Origin: Chlorobiota bacterium
GTDB taxonomy: Bacteria; Bacteroidota; Bacteroidia; Bacteroidales; JAADGE01
Assembly (NCBI GenBank): GCA_030592825.1
Contig: JAUVIG010000023.1
Coordinates: 1-18,378, forward strand
Length of the DNA: 18,378 nucleotides
Direction of reading: 5' to 3'
Shown: positions 1-6,830 of the stretch, in pieces
Position numbering within the stretch: position 1 is the first letter of the stretch
Layout: the number at the start of each line of letters is the position of its first letter
Notes under the pieces: generated by a model
What the model saw: the letters and a program-made list of their open reading frames with translations, nothing else
Told to the model about the DNA's origin: nothing
Databases searched by the model: none
Program-made: the position numbers and the translations under genes

Positions 1-447
1 AATTGCTGCAAGTAATTCACCTTTTAATTCCGGAATAATTTTAGTCATTTCAAATAACAATTTCATACAATTATATTTAACTGCAATTTTCTCGTCTGAA
101 AGCATATAATCAAAACAAACTTCTATTAAATCTGATTGGCTGTCTTCGTTAAAATAGTTTACATATTTTGAAAGCAACCATGCATAACTTCGTTTTAGAC
201 CGTCATTTTTAAAACTTGAATATAGTTGTGCAATCTCATTTACATAAGGGATAAATAATTCGGGATATTCCTCTGCACTTAAAGAAACTACACGTGCAGC
301 ACGCCAATTAACCGGCGGTTTTGTGTTTAAACTAATATCCAAAACTTCTTTAAAATACTCCGGAACATCTGCAATTGCTTCAGTTGCAATGTCAGCCGTA
401 GCTCTGGAACTGTCACTGTTTAATATTGTTTGGAAGTTTGGTTTCAT
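1..447 (-). CDS. HEAT-like helical repeat protein, C-terminus cut by window edge
   Basis: An open frame runs from an ATG at 447 (minus strand) through 149 codons to the left edge with no stop, so the gene is partial. The product starts MKPNFQT and appears all-helical. Pairs of amphipathic helices of roughly 35 residues, such as the WRAARVVSLS stretch near residue 49 and the RSYAWLLSKY stretch near residue 87, resemble HEAT or armadillo-like repeats, which usually act as protein-binding scaffolds. There is no signal peptide, so it is probably cytoplasmic. It starts 25 bases after the methyltransferase stop on the same strand, so it is probably the third gene of the glycosyltransferase-methyltransferase operon. 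The open frame is seen directly; the HEAT assignment is inferred from helix pattern only, and no specific function can be given. Confidence 0.8.
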   Translation of the reverse strand, partial: MKPNFQTILNSDSSRATADIATEAIADVPEYFKEVLDISLNTKPPVNWRAARVVSLSAEEYPELFIPYVNEIAQLYSSFKNDGLKRSYAWLLSKYVNYFNEDSQSDLIEVCFDYMLSDEKIAVKYNCMKLLFEMTKIIPELKGELLAAI

Positions 448-472
448 TATTAAAATTCAGATCATTTTGCAC

Positions 473-1255
473 TTAAAACCTCACAACAAAATCCTCCTTC
501 GAAAGTTCTTTTCTGAAAAAAACAATTCCGCTGAAAAATAAATCAACAGTTAAAGTAACATCTTTATTTGCTTTAATTTCTTCCCATGCTTCTTCCATTC
601 CTTTTGACCAATGAATATCATCGAAATAAAAAATTGTATCGTTATGTACTTTTTGCAAACATTGATTATAATAATTCAAACTTGCTTCTTTTTGATGGTT
701 TCCGTCGAAATATACGAAATCTAATTTATCAATGTTGTTTAATAAACCCGGCAATTCATCATTTATATTCCCAATTATTTGATGAATATTATTTATATTT
801 AGTTCTTCAAAATTTTCAGATGCTTTTTTTGCTGTTTCCGGGCAAGCTTCAATGGTATAAACTTGTGCTTTGCTGTTCGGCATTGCCAAACATGAAGTTC
901 CGATACCTAATGAAGTCCCGAGTTCTAAAACTGTTTGAGGTTTAAAATAATCAATTAATCGAAACATCATTTCACCGAACTTCTCATTAATTGCTGAATA
1001 CTTTGCAATATCTTTAAATTTTCTAATGTTCGATTTAAACACTTTGGAACCTGCACCAAAATCTATTACTTCAATTGTTTCATTGCATGATAAAAGTTCA
1101 TAACGAAGTTGGGCAATATCATCCAAAGCATAATAATATATTTTTTTACATATTACATTCCTAATCAAATCATACAAAAAAGGTGAATGAATGCTGTAGC
1201 CTTTTCTGTGCTTTGCCGTTAGTTTATATTTAAGATATTTTATTAATTGTTGCAT
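473..1255 (-). CDS. Class I SAM-dependent methyltransferase (Methyltransf_24-like)
   Basis: A 260-residue cytoplasmic protein with a Rossmann-type methyltransferase core. Motif I (VLELGTSLGIGTS) is at about residues 109-121, the acidic residue ending strand 2 is E136 (YTIEA), and an acidic strand-4 region YFDGNH at 182-187 is followed by FDDIHW at 211-216. This pattern matches small O-methyltransferase-like class I enzymes (Methyltransf_24 group). The acceptor is unknown; its position behind a glycosyltransferase suggests a sugar or glycan, which is inference. The frame is open to an ATG at 1327, but the extra 24 residues would be encoded by the palindrome at 1264-1299 and overlap the upstream gene. 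The ATG at 1255 begins a natural domain start (MQQLIKYLKY) and is preferred. The N-terminal 100 residues contain a conserved-looking HRKGYSIHSPF segment before the SAM fold. Confidence 0.88.
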   Translation of the reverse strand: MQQLIKYLKYKLTAKHRKGYSIHSPFLYDLIRNVICKKIYYYALDDIAQLRYELLSCNETIEVIDFGAGSKVFKSNIRKFKDIAKYSAINEKFGEMMFRLIDYFKPQTVLELGTSLGIGTSCLAMPNSKAQVYTIEACPETAKKASENFEELNINNIHQIIGNINDELPGLLNNIDKLDFVYFDGNHQKEASLNYYNQCLQKVHNDTIFYFDDIHWSKGMEEAWEEIKANKDVTLTVDLFFSGIVFFRKELSKEDFVVRF

Positions 1256-1263
1256 ATTAAAAT

Positions 1264-1299
1264 TATCCCTGTCAGGGTTTAGAAACCCTGACAGGGATA
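1264..1299. repeat. Perfect 17-bp inverted repeat with nested palindromes
   Basis: The left arm at 1264-1280 (TATCCCTGTCAGGGTTT) and right arm at 1283-1299 are exact reverse complements separated by AG. Each arm contains its own near-palindrome, CCCTG-T-CAGGG and CCCTG-A-CAGGG, so the element can fold as one long hairpin or two small ones. It fills the gap between the glycosyltransferase stop (1311) and the methyltransferase start (1255). It is GC-rich compared with its surroundings. It has no T-run directly after the stem on the minus strand, so it is not a typical intrinsic terminator. It could be a REP/MITE-like dispersed repeat or an mRNA processing or attenuation hairpin between two operon genes. 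Confidence 0.9.
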
Positions 1300-1310
1300 C
1301 TTGGTTATAT

Positions 1311-2432
1311 TCAAAAACTCCTCTCAATCACATCCCAAAGTTTGTCAGCCGTTTTATCCCAACTGAATAACTCTTTCCTTATTCTCCCCTTTTCAATTAA
1401 TGCAAGTCGGAAACTCTCATCTTCTGTTATTTTAATCATCGCATTTTTTATTGAATCAACCGAAAACGGGTCAACATAAAGTGCCGCATCTCCTGCAACT
1501 TCAGGCAAAGAGGTCTTATCTGAACTTATTACGGGAACATCACAATTCATTGCCTCAATAAGCGGAATTCCGAAACCTTCAAACACCGGCACAAATGTCA
1601 TTGCATAAGCTGAAGCCAAAACCTGATGCAAAATTTCAGGGCTTAATCTTCCCGTGAAAATAATATCATCTTTATATTTTGATTCGGAATAAGCATCTTC
1701 AATATCTTTTGTCATAAACATTTTTGCCCCGACAATTACAAGTTTAAAATCAGATTGAGTTTCTTTTTTAAATTTTTCAAAAGCCTGAAATAATCTTGCA
1801 ATATTTTTTCGCGGAAGTAAAGAACCGATAAAAATAAAATAATCTTTTCCTTCGGAATATTTTTGTTTTGTTCTTTGCCTGATATTTTTTTCAACAGGTC
1901 TATACATTTCATTACAACCGTTATAAACAACACTGATTTTATTTTCCGCAATTAAATATTGCTCAACAATATCTTGCTTAGAATATTCTGAAACAGTTGC
2001 AATTTTTAATGCCTTTTGTGCAAATTTCGGAAAATAATTATTGTAATATTTTCGTGTTAAGTACGGTAAATCCTTAGGTCTGTGCACAAAATTAATGTCA
2101 TGAATAACGGAAACAGATTTTACATTTGATGAAAGAGACAAATAGCCGTCGGGAGATAAAAATAAGTCAGCATTGATTTTTTTTAATATTTTTTTAACCG
2201 AAAATTCAAACCACAAATACCATAAGAACGGATGCCTGGCAGGCGGATTAATAACAATTGGAGTAATATTATCAGAAAAAATAAATTTCTCGGAATATTT
2301 ACGATCAAACAAAAAATAAAATTGATGCTCTTTATGATTCCTTGTAATCCGCTTTAAAGTTTCATATGTAAACCAACCTATTCCGTCTAATTTTTTTTCA
2401 ATAAGTAAACGTGTATTAACTGCAATCTTCAT
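1311..2432 (-). CDS. GT4 family glycosyltransferase (GT-B fold)
   Basis: A 373-residue cytoplasmic or membrane-associated enzyme that should move a sugar from an activated nucleotide donor to a glycan or lipid-linked acceptor. The C-terminal donor domain has the GT4 hallmarks: a FIGSLLPRKN strand-loop at about 201-210 with the phosphate-binding R208-K209 pair, and the EX7E motif from E285 to E293 (EGFGIPLIE) followed by SLPEVAGDAALYVDP at 308-322. The N-terminal half has the SVIHDINFVHRP acceptor-domain segment at about 108-119, typical of mannosyltransferase-like GT4 enzymes. The frame extends six codons further to 2450, but MKIAVNTRLL at 2432 is the usual family start. It is divergent from the flippase gene, which fits a polysaccharide or O-antigen locus. 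The donor and acceptor cannot be read from the sequence. Confidence 0.92.
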   Translation of the reverse strand: MKIAVNTRLLIEKKLDGIGWFTYETLKRITRNHKEHQFYFLFDRKYSEKFIFSDNITPIVINPPARHPFLWYLWFEFSVKKILKKINADLFLSPDGYLSLSSNVKSVSVIHDINFVHRPKDLPYLTRKYYNNYFPKFAQKALKIATVSEYSKQDIVEQYLIAENKISVVYNGCNEMYRPVEKNIRQRTKQKYSEGKDYFIFIGSLLPRKNIARLFQAFEKFKKETQSDFKLVIVGAKMFMTKDIEDAYSESKYKDDIIFTGRLSPEILHQVLASAYAMTFVPVFEGFGIPLIEAMNCDVPVISSDKTSLPEVAGDAALYVDPFSVDSIKNAMIKITEDESFRLALIEKGRIRKELFSWDKTADKLWDVIERSF

Positions 2433-2552
2433 ATTAGCCACTTTACACAAAATCAGAAACTTAATTTAACTATTTTTCAAGTTATATGAATTAAGTTCCC
2501 TGTATAAATATTAAATAATACCCAAAATTAAAAACAGGCAGCTAATTATTAC

Positions 2553-2560
2553 TACTTTTG
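2553..2560 (+). promoter_or_regulatory. TAnnTTTG -7 promoter box for the flippase operon
   Basis: TACTTTTG matches the Bacteroidota housekeeping -7 consensus TAnnTTTG exactly and ends 28 bases before the TTG start at 2589. No clear -33 TTTG lies at the usual spacing. Its presence supports a transcription start just before 2589, and therefore the unusual start codon. Confidence 0.55.
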
Positions 2561-2588
2561 TGAAATATTTTTTATAAAACCAATTCTT

Positions 2589-4028
2589 TTGAGAAAAAAA
2601 TTCATAATAAATCTGATCTTTTTAGTTTCATTAAACTTATTGATCAAACCTTTCTGGATTTTCGGAATAGATATAACAGTTCAGAATACGGTAGGTGCAT
2701 CTGAATACGGATTTTATTTTGCTTTGTTCAACTTCTCTCTTTTACTGAATATTTTTCTTGACCTCGGAATTACAAATTTTAATAACAGAAACATTGCCCG
2801 CCACAACCAATTACTCAGCAAACATTTCTCAAATATTGTCGGTCTTAAATTTTTGCTCGGTGTATTTTATTTATTGCTTATTTTGATTGGTGCATTTTTT
2901 ATTGATTATAACAGCCGACAAATTAAGTTTTTACTTGTTTTAGCCGGAAATCAATTTCTGTTGTCATTAATACTATACATACGTTCCAATATTTCAGGAT
3001 TGCTATTGTTTAAAACTGACAGTATTTTATCTGTGCTTGATCGATTGCTGATGATCATAATTGTTGGTTATCTCCTCCTAAATTATTCTGAAACATTTAA
3101 AATAGACTGGTTAATCTACTCACAATCTGCATCTTACATTGTTACAGCTATAATAGCCTTTTTTATAGTTAAAGCAAAATCAATAGGCTTGCAACTGAAT
3201 TTTAATTTTAAATTCTTCTTGGTTATATTAAGAAAAAGTTATCCTTATGCTTTATTAGTTCTTTTAATGACATCTTACACCAGAATTGACAGTGTGATGA
3301 TTGAAAGATTGTTGGAAGACGGTGCAACTCAAGCCGGGATATATGCTCACGGTTTCAGAATTTTGGATGCTGCATCGCAATATGCCCTTTTATTTTCAAT
3401 ACTCCTGTTGCCGATGTTTGCAAAAATGCTTGTAAATAAAGAAAATGTTGCCCGTTTGTTAAAAATATCATTCTTGCTTCTTGTAATCCCGGCAATTATT
3501 ATAGCAGTAAATCTTTTCTTTTATAAAACCGATATTATATATGTTTTATATGAAGACCACATTGCAGAATCATCAAAAGTTTTCGGAATATTGATTCTGG
3601 GATTTGTGCCGATAGCAACTTCATATATCTTCGGAACTTTACTTACAGCTAACGGCAATCTTAAAGAACTGAACATAATGGCAGGAACAGGTGTAATTTT
3701 AAATCTGATATTGAATCTTATATTAATTCCTAACTTTAAAGCATACGGTGCGGCAATTGCCAGTCTTGCTACGCAAACATTATGTGCCGGACTGCAAGTA
3801 TATATAGCTCATAAAGTTTTTGGTATTAAACCAAGATTTAAAATTCTTGCAATGATTTTTGCTTTTATTCTTTGGATTATTCTTTCTGCATATATCTCAA
3901 ATGAATACATCATCAACCGACCGATTGCATTCTCAGTAACTATGATTATTGGAATTTTAAGTGCATTTGCATTCAAATTGATTGATCTTAAAACCTTATA
4001 TAAAATCATAAAATACGAAAAAACATAA
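2589..4028 (+). CDS. Wzx-type oligosaccharide flippase / polysaccharide biosynthesis membrane protein
   Basis: A 479-residue, strongly hydrophobic integral membrane protein with about 12-14 predicted helices, of the MATE-like polysaccharide export superfamily (Polysacc_synt type). Such proteins flip lipid-linked glycan repeats across the inner membrane. The N-terminal block KPFWIFGIDITVQN and the LDLGITNFNNRNIA segment near residues 57-70 are characteristic of Bacteroidota members. A TRIDSVMIERLL segment sits mid-protein (about residue 231), as in other flippases. There is no ATG in frame upstream of or near the conserved N-terminus, so translation most likely starts at TTG 2589 (MRKKFIINLIFL). 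It is divergent from the GT4 gene and followed after 11 bases by the crotonase-family gene, probably on one transcript. The substrate is unknown. Confidence 0.9.
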   Translation: MRKKFIINLIFLVSLNLLIKPFWIFGIDITVQNTVGASEYGFYFALFNFSLLLNIFLDLGITNFNNRNIARHNQLLSKHFSNIVGLKFLLGVFYLLLILIGAFFIDYNSRQIKFLLVLAGNQFLLSLILYIRSNISGLLLFKTDSILSVLDRLLMIIIVGYLLLNYSETFKIDWLIYSQSASYIVTAIIAFFIVKAKSIGLQLNFNFKFFLVILRKSYPYALLVLLMTSYTRIDSVMIERLLEDGATQAGIYAHGFRILDAASQYALLFSILLLPMFAKMLVNKENVARLLKISFLLLVIPAIIIAVNLFFYKTDIIYVLYEDHIAESSKVFGILILGFVPIATSYIFGTLLTANGNLKELNIMAGTGVILNLILNLILIPNFKAYGAAIASLATQTLCAGLQVYIAHKVFGIKPRFKILAMIFAFILWIILSAYISNEYIINRPIAFSVTMIIGILSAFAFKLIDLKTLYKIIKYEKT

Positions 4029-4039
4029 TCTTTAAAGTA

Positions 4040-4813
4040 ATGCAATATATTTCTCATACAACTAAAGACAGAATAGCTTATATAACTCTAAACCGTCCCG
4101 AAAAGAGAAATGCACTTAATGCTCAATTAGTTGATGAATTAAAACAAGCAGTTAAACTTGCTGAAAATGATAATAATGCAAAGATTATTATTCTGAAAGC
4201 TGAAGGAAAAGCCTTTTGTGCCGGAGCAGATCTTGAATATCTTCAAAGCTTGCAAACAAATTCTTATGATGAAAATCTTAAAGATTCAGAGAATTTAATG
4301 GAATTATTCCGGATGATATATATTTCAAAAAAAATATTTATCGCACAAGTTGAAGGACATGCTGTTGCAGGCGGTGCAGGCCTTGCAACTGTTTGTGATT
4401 TTATATTTTCTGTTCCGGAAGCAAAATACGGCTATACGGAAGTATCCATCGGTTTTGTTCCGGCAATTGTAAGTGTTTTTTTAATTAGGAAAATTGGTGA
4501 AGCTAAAGCAAAAGATTTACTTCTTACCGGAAAAATAATCACAGCATCACAAGCAAAAGAGATGAATATTTTCAATAGGGTAATTAATAAAGATGAAATT
4601 AAAAAAACAGTATTTAACTTTGCCCAAGAACTCATAAATAACACTTCCGAAGAATCTTTAAAACTTACTAAGCAATTGATTAACAAAGTTCAAGATACAG
4701 ATTATAATTCAGCATTAAAATATGCGGCAAAGATTAATGCAGAAAGCAGAGCAACAAATGATTGTAAAAAAGGGATTGCTGCTTTTCTGAATAAAGAAAA
4801 AATATCCTGGTAA
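4040..4813 (+). CDS. Enoyl-CoA hydratase/isomerase family protein (crotonase fold)
   Basis: A 257-residue protein, the usual length for crotonase enzymes, which act on acyl-CoA thioesters in the cytoplasm. The signature NRPEKRNALN is at 18-27. The oxyanion-hole loops are FCAGADL (59-65) and AVAGGAGLA (108-116). In rat mitochondrial enoyl-CoA hydratase the two catalytic glutamates are Glu144 and Glu164. Here the first position is Gly114, while the second is kept as Glu134 (YGYTEVSIG). A single glutamate at this place is also how enoyl-CoA isomerases work, so isomerase, lyase or methylglutaconyl-CoA hydratase-like activity are all possible. The 11-base gap to the flippase suggests co-transcription, though no functional link is evident. 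Family call is firm; the exact reaction is not. Confidence 0.92.
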   Translation: MQYISHTTKDRIAYITLNRPEKRNALNAQLVDELKQAVKLAENDNNAKIIILKAEGKAFCAGADLEYLQSLQTNSYDENLKDSENLMELFRMIYISKKIFIAQVEGHAVAGGAGLATVCDFIFSVPEAKYGYTEVSIGFVPAIVSVFLIRKIGEAKAKDLLLTGKIITASQAKEMNIFNRVINKDEIKKTVFNFAQELINNTSEESLKLTKQLINKVQDTDYNSALKYAAKINAESRATNDCKKGIAAFLNKEKISW

Positions 4814-4837
4814 ATTCTAAAGTACACATATTTTTTG

Positions 4838-4845
4838 TAACTTTG
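4838..4845 (+). promoter_or_regulatory. TAnnTTTG -7 promoter box for the Uma2 gene
   Basis: TAACTTTG matches the Bacteroidota -7 consensus exactly, lies between the crotonase stop and the Uma2 ATG, and ends 25 bases before 4871. No convincing -33 element is seen. It suggests the Uma2 gene is transcribed on its own. Confidence 0.6.
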
Positions 4846-4870
4846 TTTAAAACAATATAAAATTCCAAAC

Positions 4871-5461
4871 ATGGAAACTTTAAATCTTGACCTAAATAAA
4901 CGTTATAGCTTTGCGGATTATTTAACATGGTTTGATGATATCAGAAGAGAACTTTATAACGGTTTTATTAAAATGATGACACCATCTCCGTCTATATCTC
5001 ATCAAAGAATTTCCGGTAAATTATCAAGAGCTGTCGGCAATTTTTTAGTTACAAAGAAATGTGAAGTTTTTTATGCTCCGTCAGATGTACGTTTTCCTGA
5101 TAAAACAGATGAAAAATCAGACAAAAAAATTTATACTGTTGTTCAACCGGATTTGTATATTGTTTGTGACCCTAAAAAATTAGATAAAAAAGGATGCCTT
5201 GGAGCACCGGATATGATTATTGAAATTGTATCACCGAAAAATGCAAAAAGAGATGTTGTTGATAAGTTTAACATATACCAAAACAGCGGAGTAAAAGAAT
5301 ATTGGATAGTTAACCCGAATGATAAGAATGTAAATGTTTTTATATTAGATAATGCCGGAAAATATCAACTTGTAAGTATTTATGCCGGAGATCAAAAAAT
5401 TCCCGTAAATATCTTTGAAGGGAAACTTAAAATTAATTTAACTGAAATTTTTGAAGATTAA
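4871..5461 (+). CDS. Uma2 family (DUF820) protein with PD-(D/E)xK nuclease fold
   Basis: A 196-residue protein of usual Uma2 length. The family is predicted to have a restriction-endonuclease-like fold, but its biological role is not established. The expected landmarks are in order: RRELYNG with E27, a SHQRISGKL helix with H44, QPDLYIV with D94, and PDMIIEIVSPKN with D114 and E118. These are followed by D128, K132 and Y136, then the GVKEYWIVNP signature at 140-149. All plausible catalytic acidic residues are retained, so the gene looks intact. It has its own promoter box and no nuclease, methylase or toxin-antitoxin partner next to it. Uma2 genes are often scattered as multiple copies, so recent acquisition is possible but not shown here. 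Confidence 0.9.
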   Translation: METLNLDLNKRYSFADYLTWFDDIRRELYNGFIKMMTPSPSISHQRISGKLSRAVGNFLVTKKCEVFYAPSDVRFPDKTDEKSDKKIYTVVQPDLYIVCDPKKLDKKGCLGAPDMIIEIVSPKNAKRDVVDKFNIYQNSGVKEYWIVNPNDKNVNVFILDNAGKYQLVSIYAGDQKIPVNIFEGKLKINLTEIFED

Positions 5462-5550
5462 CCTACATTATGAAAGTATATTTGGATTTTTACACAGTAT
5501 CTGAAAGTTAAATCAAATACCCAAATTTTTTGCATTTGACATAACATTAG

Positions 5551-5567
5551 TGATTTTAAAAAAATCA
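5551..5567. promoter_or_regulatory. Short palindrome upstream of the sigma-factor gene
   Basis: TGATTTT and AAAATCA are perfect 7-bp inverted arms separated by AAA, 45 bases before the sigma-factor ATG. No exact TAnnTTTG box is visible in this 150-base gap, so the promoter may be recognised by another sigma factor, possibly the encoded one. An operator or sigma recognition role is only a guess; in AT-rich DNA such a short palindrome can occur by chance. Confidence 0.25.
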
Positions 5568-5611
5568 TCATAATTAAACTTTCCGCAAAAAAACAAGTCA
5601 AAAGATAATAC

Positions 5612-6172
5612 ATGAATCAGAATATGAATTCGACAAATACAGAAAGCCAAATATCTCATTTATTGAAAGAAAAAGATATAACATCAGCTTTTAATCAGAT
5701 TGTTGAAGAATATAAAGAACGTTTATATTGGCACATCAGAAAAATAGTTTTGATTCACGAAGATGCTGATGATGTTCTGCAAAACACATTTCTAAAGGTA
5801 TGGCGTTATTTGGAAAACTTCAAAGGAGATTCTAAAATCTATACATGGTTATTTCGAATTGCTACTAATGAATCAATTACGTTTATAAATAAAAAAAAGA
5901 AAAAAGCTGAAGATTCTTTCGAAATTTACGAAGACTATTTAAGCAATACTTTGCAATCTGATGAATATTTCAATGGCGATAAAGCACAATTAATTCTGCA
6001 AAAAGCTGTTCTTAATCTCCCTGAAAAACAACGTATCGTATTCAATATGAAGTATTTTGATGAAATAAAATATAAAGATATGGCAGAAGTCCTGAATGTT
6101 ACAGTCGGCAGTCTGAAAGCATCTTATCACCATGCCGTAAAAAAAGTTGAAAAATTTGTAAAAACCCATTAA
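5612..6172 (+). CDS. ECF-type RNA polymerase sigma factor
   Basis: A 186-residue sigma-70 family protein with only regions 2 and 4, the extracytoplasmic-function layout. Region 2 contains DADDVLQNTFLKVWRYL at about 51-67 (core binding) and TWLFRIATN at 78-86 (-10 recognition). A basic linker KKKKK at 94-98 follows. Region 4 starts at LPEKQRIVFNMKYF (136-149), with the helix-turn-helix in YKDMAEVLNVTVGSLKASYHHA (154-175). It would direct RNA polymerase to a small stress regulon. The next gene, 33 bases downstream, encodes a single-pass membrane protein fitting an anti-sigma factor, then a secreted Spy-like protein, suggesting a membrane-controlled envelope response. ATG 5612 is chosen; the internal ATG at residue 5 is also possible. 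Confidence 0.95.
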   Translation: MNQNMNSTNTESQISHLLKEKDITSAFNQIVEEYKERLYWHIRKIVLIHEDADDVLQNTFLKVWRYLENFKGDSKIYTWLFRIATNESITFINKKKKKAEDSFEIYEDYLSNTLQSDEYFNGDKAQLILQKAVLNLPEKQRIVFNMKYFDEIKYKDMAEVLNVTVGSLKASYHHAVKKVEKFVKTH

Positions 6173-6205
6173 ACATATCAGTAAAATGAGAGTCAAATAA
6201 CAGAC

Positions 6206-6772
6206 ATGGCAAAATTAACCGGCATAAATAAAAACAATTCTTTCGGAGTTCCGGAAAATTATTTTGAATCTTTGACAGATCAAATTCAAACTCGTATCTC
6301 CGAAGAAAAATTAAAAGAAGAATACGGAAATGAAAATCCGTTTATTGTTCCGGAAAATTATTTCAGAAATTTCAGTGTAAAGAAAATCAATAATAAATTA
6401 ACAGGTGTTATACAAATGCTTAAACCATATTTGTCAATAGCGGCAGGTATAATTTTAGTATTGGGAATATGGCAAATAACACTATCTGTTTTAGACGGCA
6501 AAAAAACAATAACTGAATTTAATGACAGTGATTTTTATGATCAAGATATTCAATACGCAGAAATATTTGACTTCAGCGATGTTGACAGTGCTGAAATGGA
6601 AATTGAAATTGCCGATTATATTGAAGATACAGATGCAAATTCACTGATTGAATATACATATGATGAATCTGATGAAATAACAAATAATACAGAACAAGAA
6701 GCAGCCTATGAATATTTTATTGATTATTCTGATGATTATTCTGACTATGAAGATATTTTGGCTGAAATATGA
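6206..6772 (+). CDS. Putative single-pass membrane anti-sigma factor with acidic outer tail
   Basis: A 188-residue protein with no domain I can name with certainty. The N-terminal 70 residues hold two copies of a VPENYF motif (15-20 and 48-53), seen in Bacteroidota proteins encoded beside ECF sigma factors. One transmembrane helix spans about 72-96. The last 94 residues (95-188) contain 32 Asp/Glu, 10 Tyr and only 2 Lys, so the tail is extremely acidic. With the N-terminus inside, the VPENYF region would hold the sigma factor and the acidic tail would face the periplasm, where it could bind metal ions or the basic Spy-like product of the next gene. Position between sigma factor and Spy-like gene supports this; the anti-sigma function is inference. 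There is no zinc-binding anti-sigma HxxxCxxC motif. Confidence 0.75.
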   Translation: MAKLTGINKNNSFGVPENYFESLTDQIQTRISEEKLKEEYGNENPFIVPENYFRNFSVKKINNKLTGVIQMLKPYLSIAAGIILVLGIWQITLSVLDGKKTITEFNDSDFYDQDIQYAEIFDFSDVDSAEMEIEIADYIEDTDANSLIEYTYDESDEITNNTEQEAAYEYFIDYSDDYSDYEDILAEI

Positions 6773-6830
6773 AACATTATTCATTAAATTAAACAACTAA
6801 CAAACAATTATTTAACTTAATTATTTTCGG

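Noticed and set aside
323..541. Plus-strand ORF of 72 codons
   Set aside because: It overlaps the HEAT-like and methyltransferase genes on the opposite strand and has no recognisable protein features.
586..945. Plus-strand ORF of 119 codons
   Set aside because: It lies wholly antisense to the methyltransferase; composition and lack of motifs mark it as a shadow.
1256..1327. N-terminal extension of the methyltransferase to an ATG at 1327
   Set aside because: The extension would be coded by the palindrome and overlap the glycosyltransferase end; the ATG at 1255 gives a normal start.
5470..5530. Possible hairpin (TATTTGGATTT with AAATCAAATA) after the Uma2 gene as a terminator
   Set aside because: The pairing needs a bulge and a long loop and no T-run follows the stem closely, so I could not support it.
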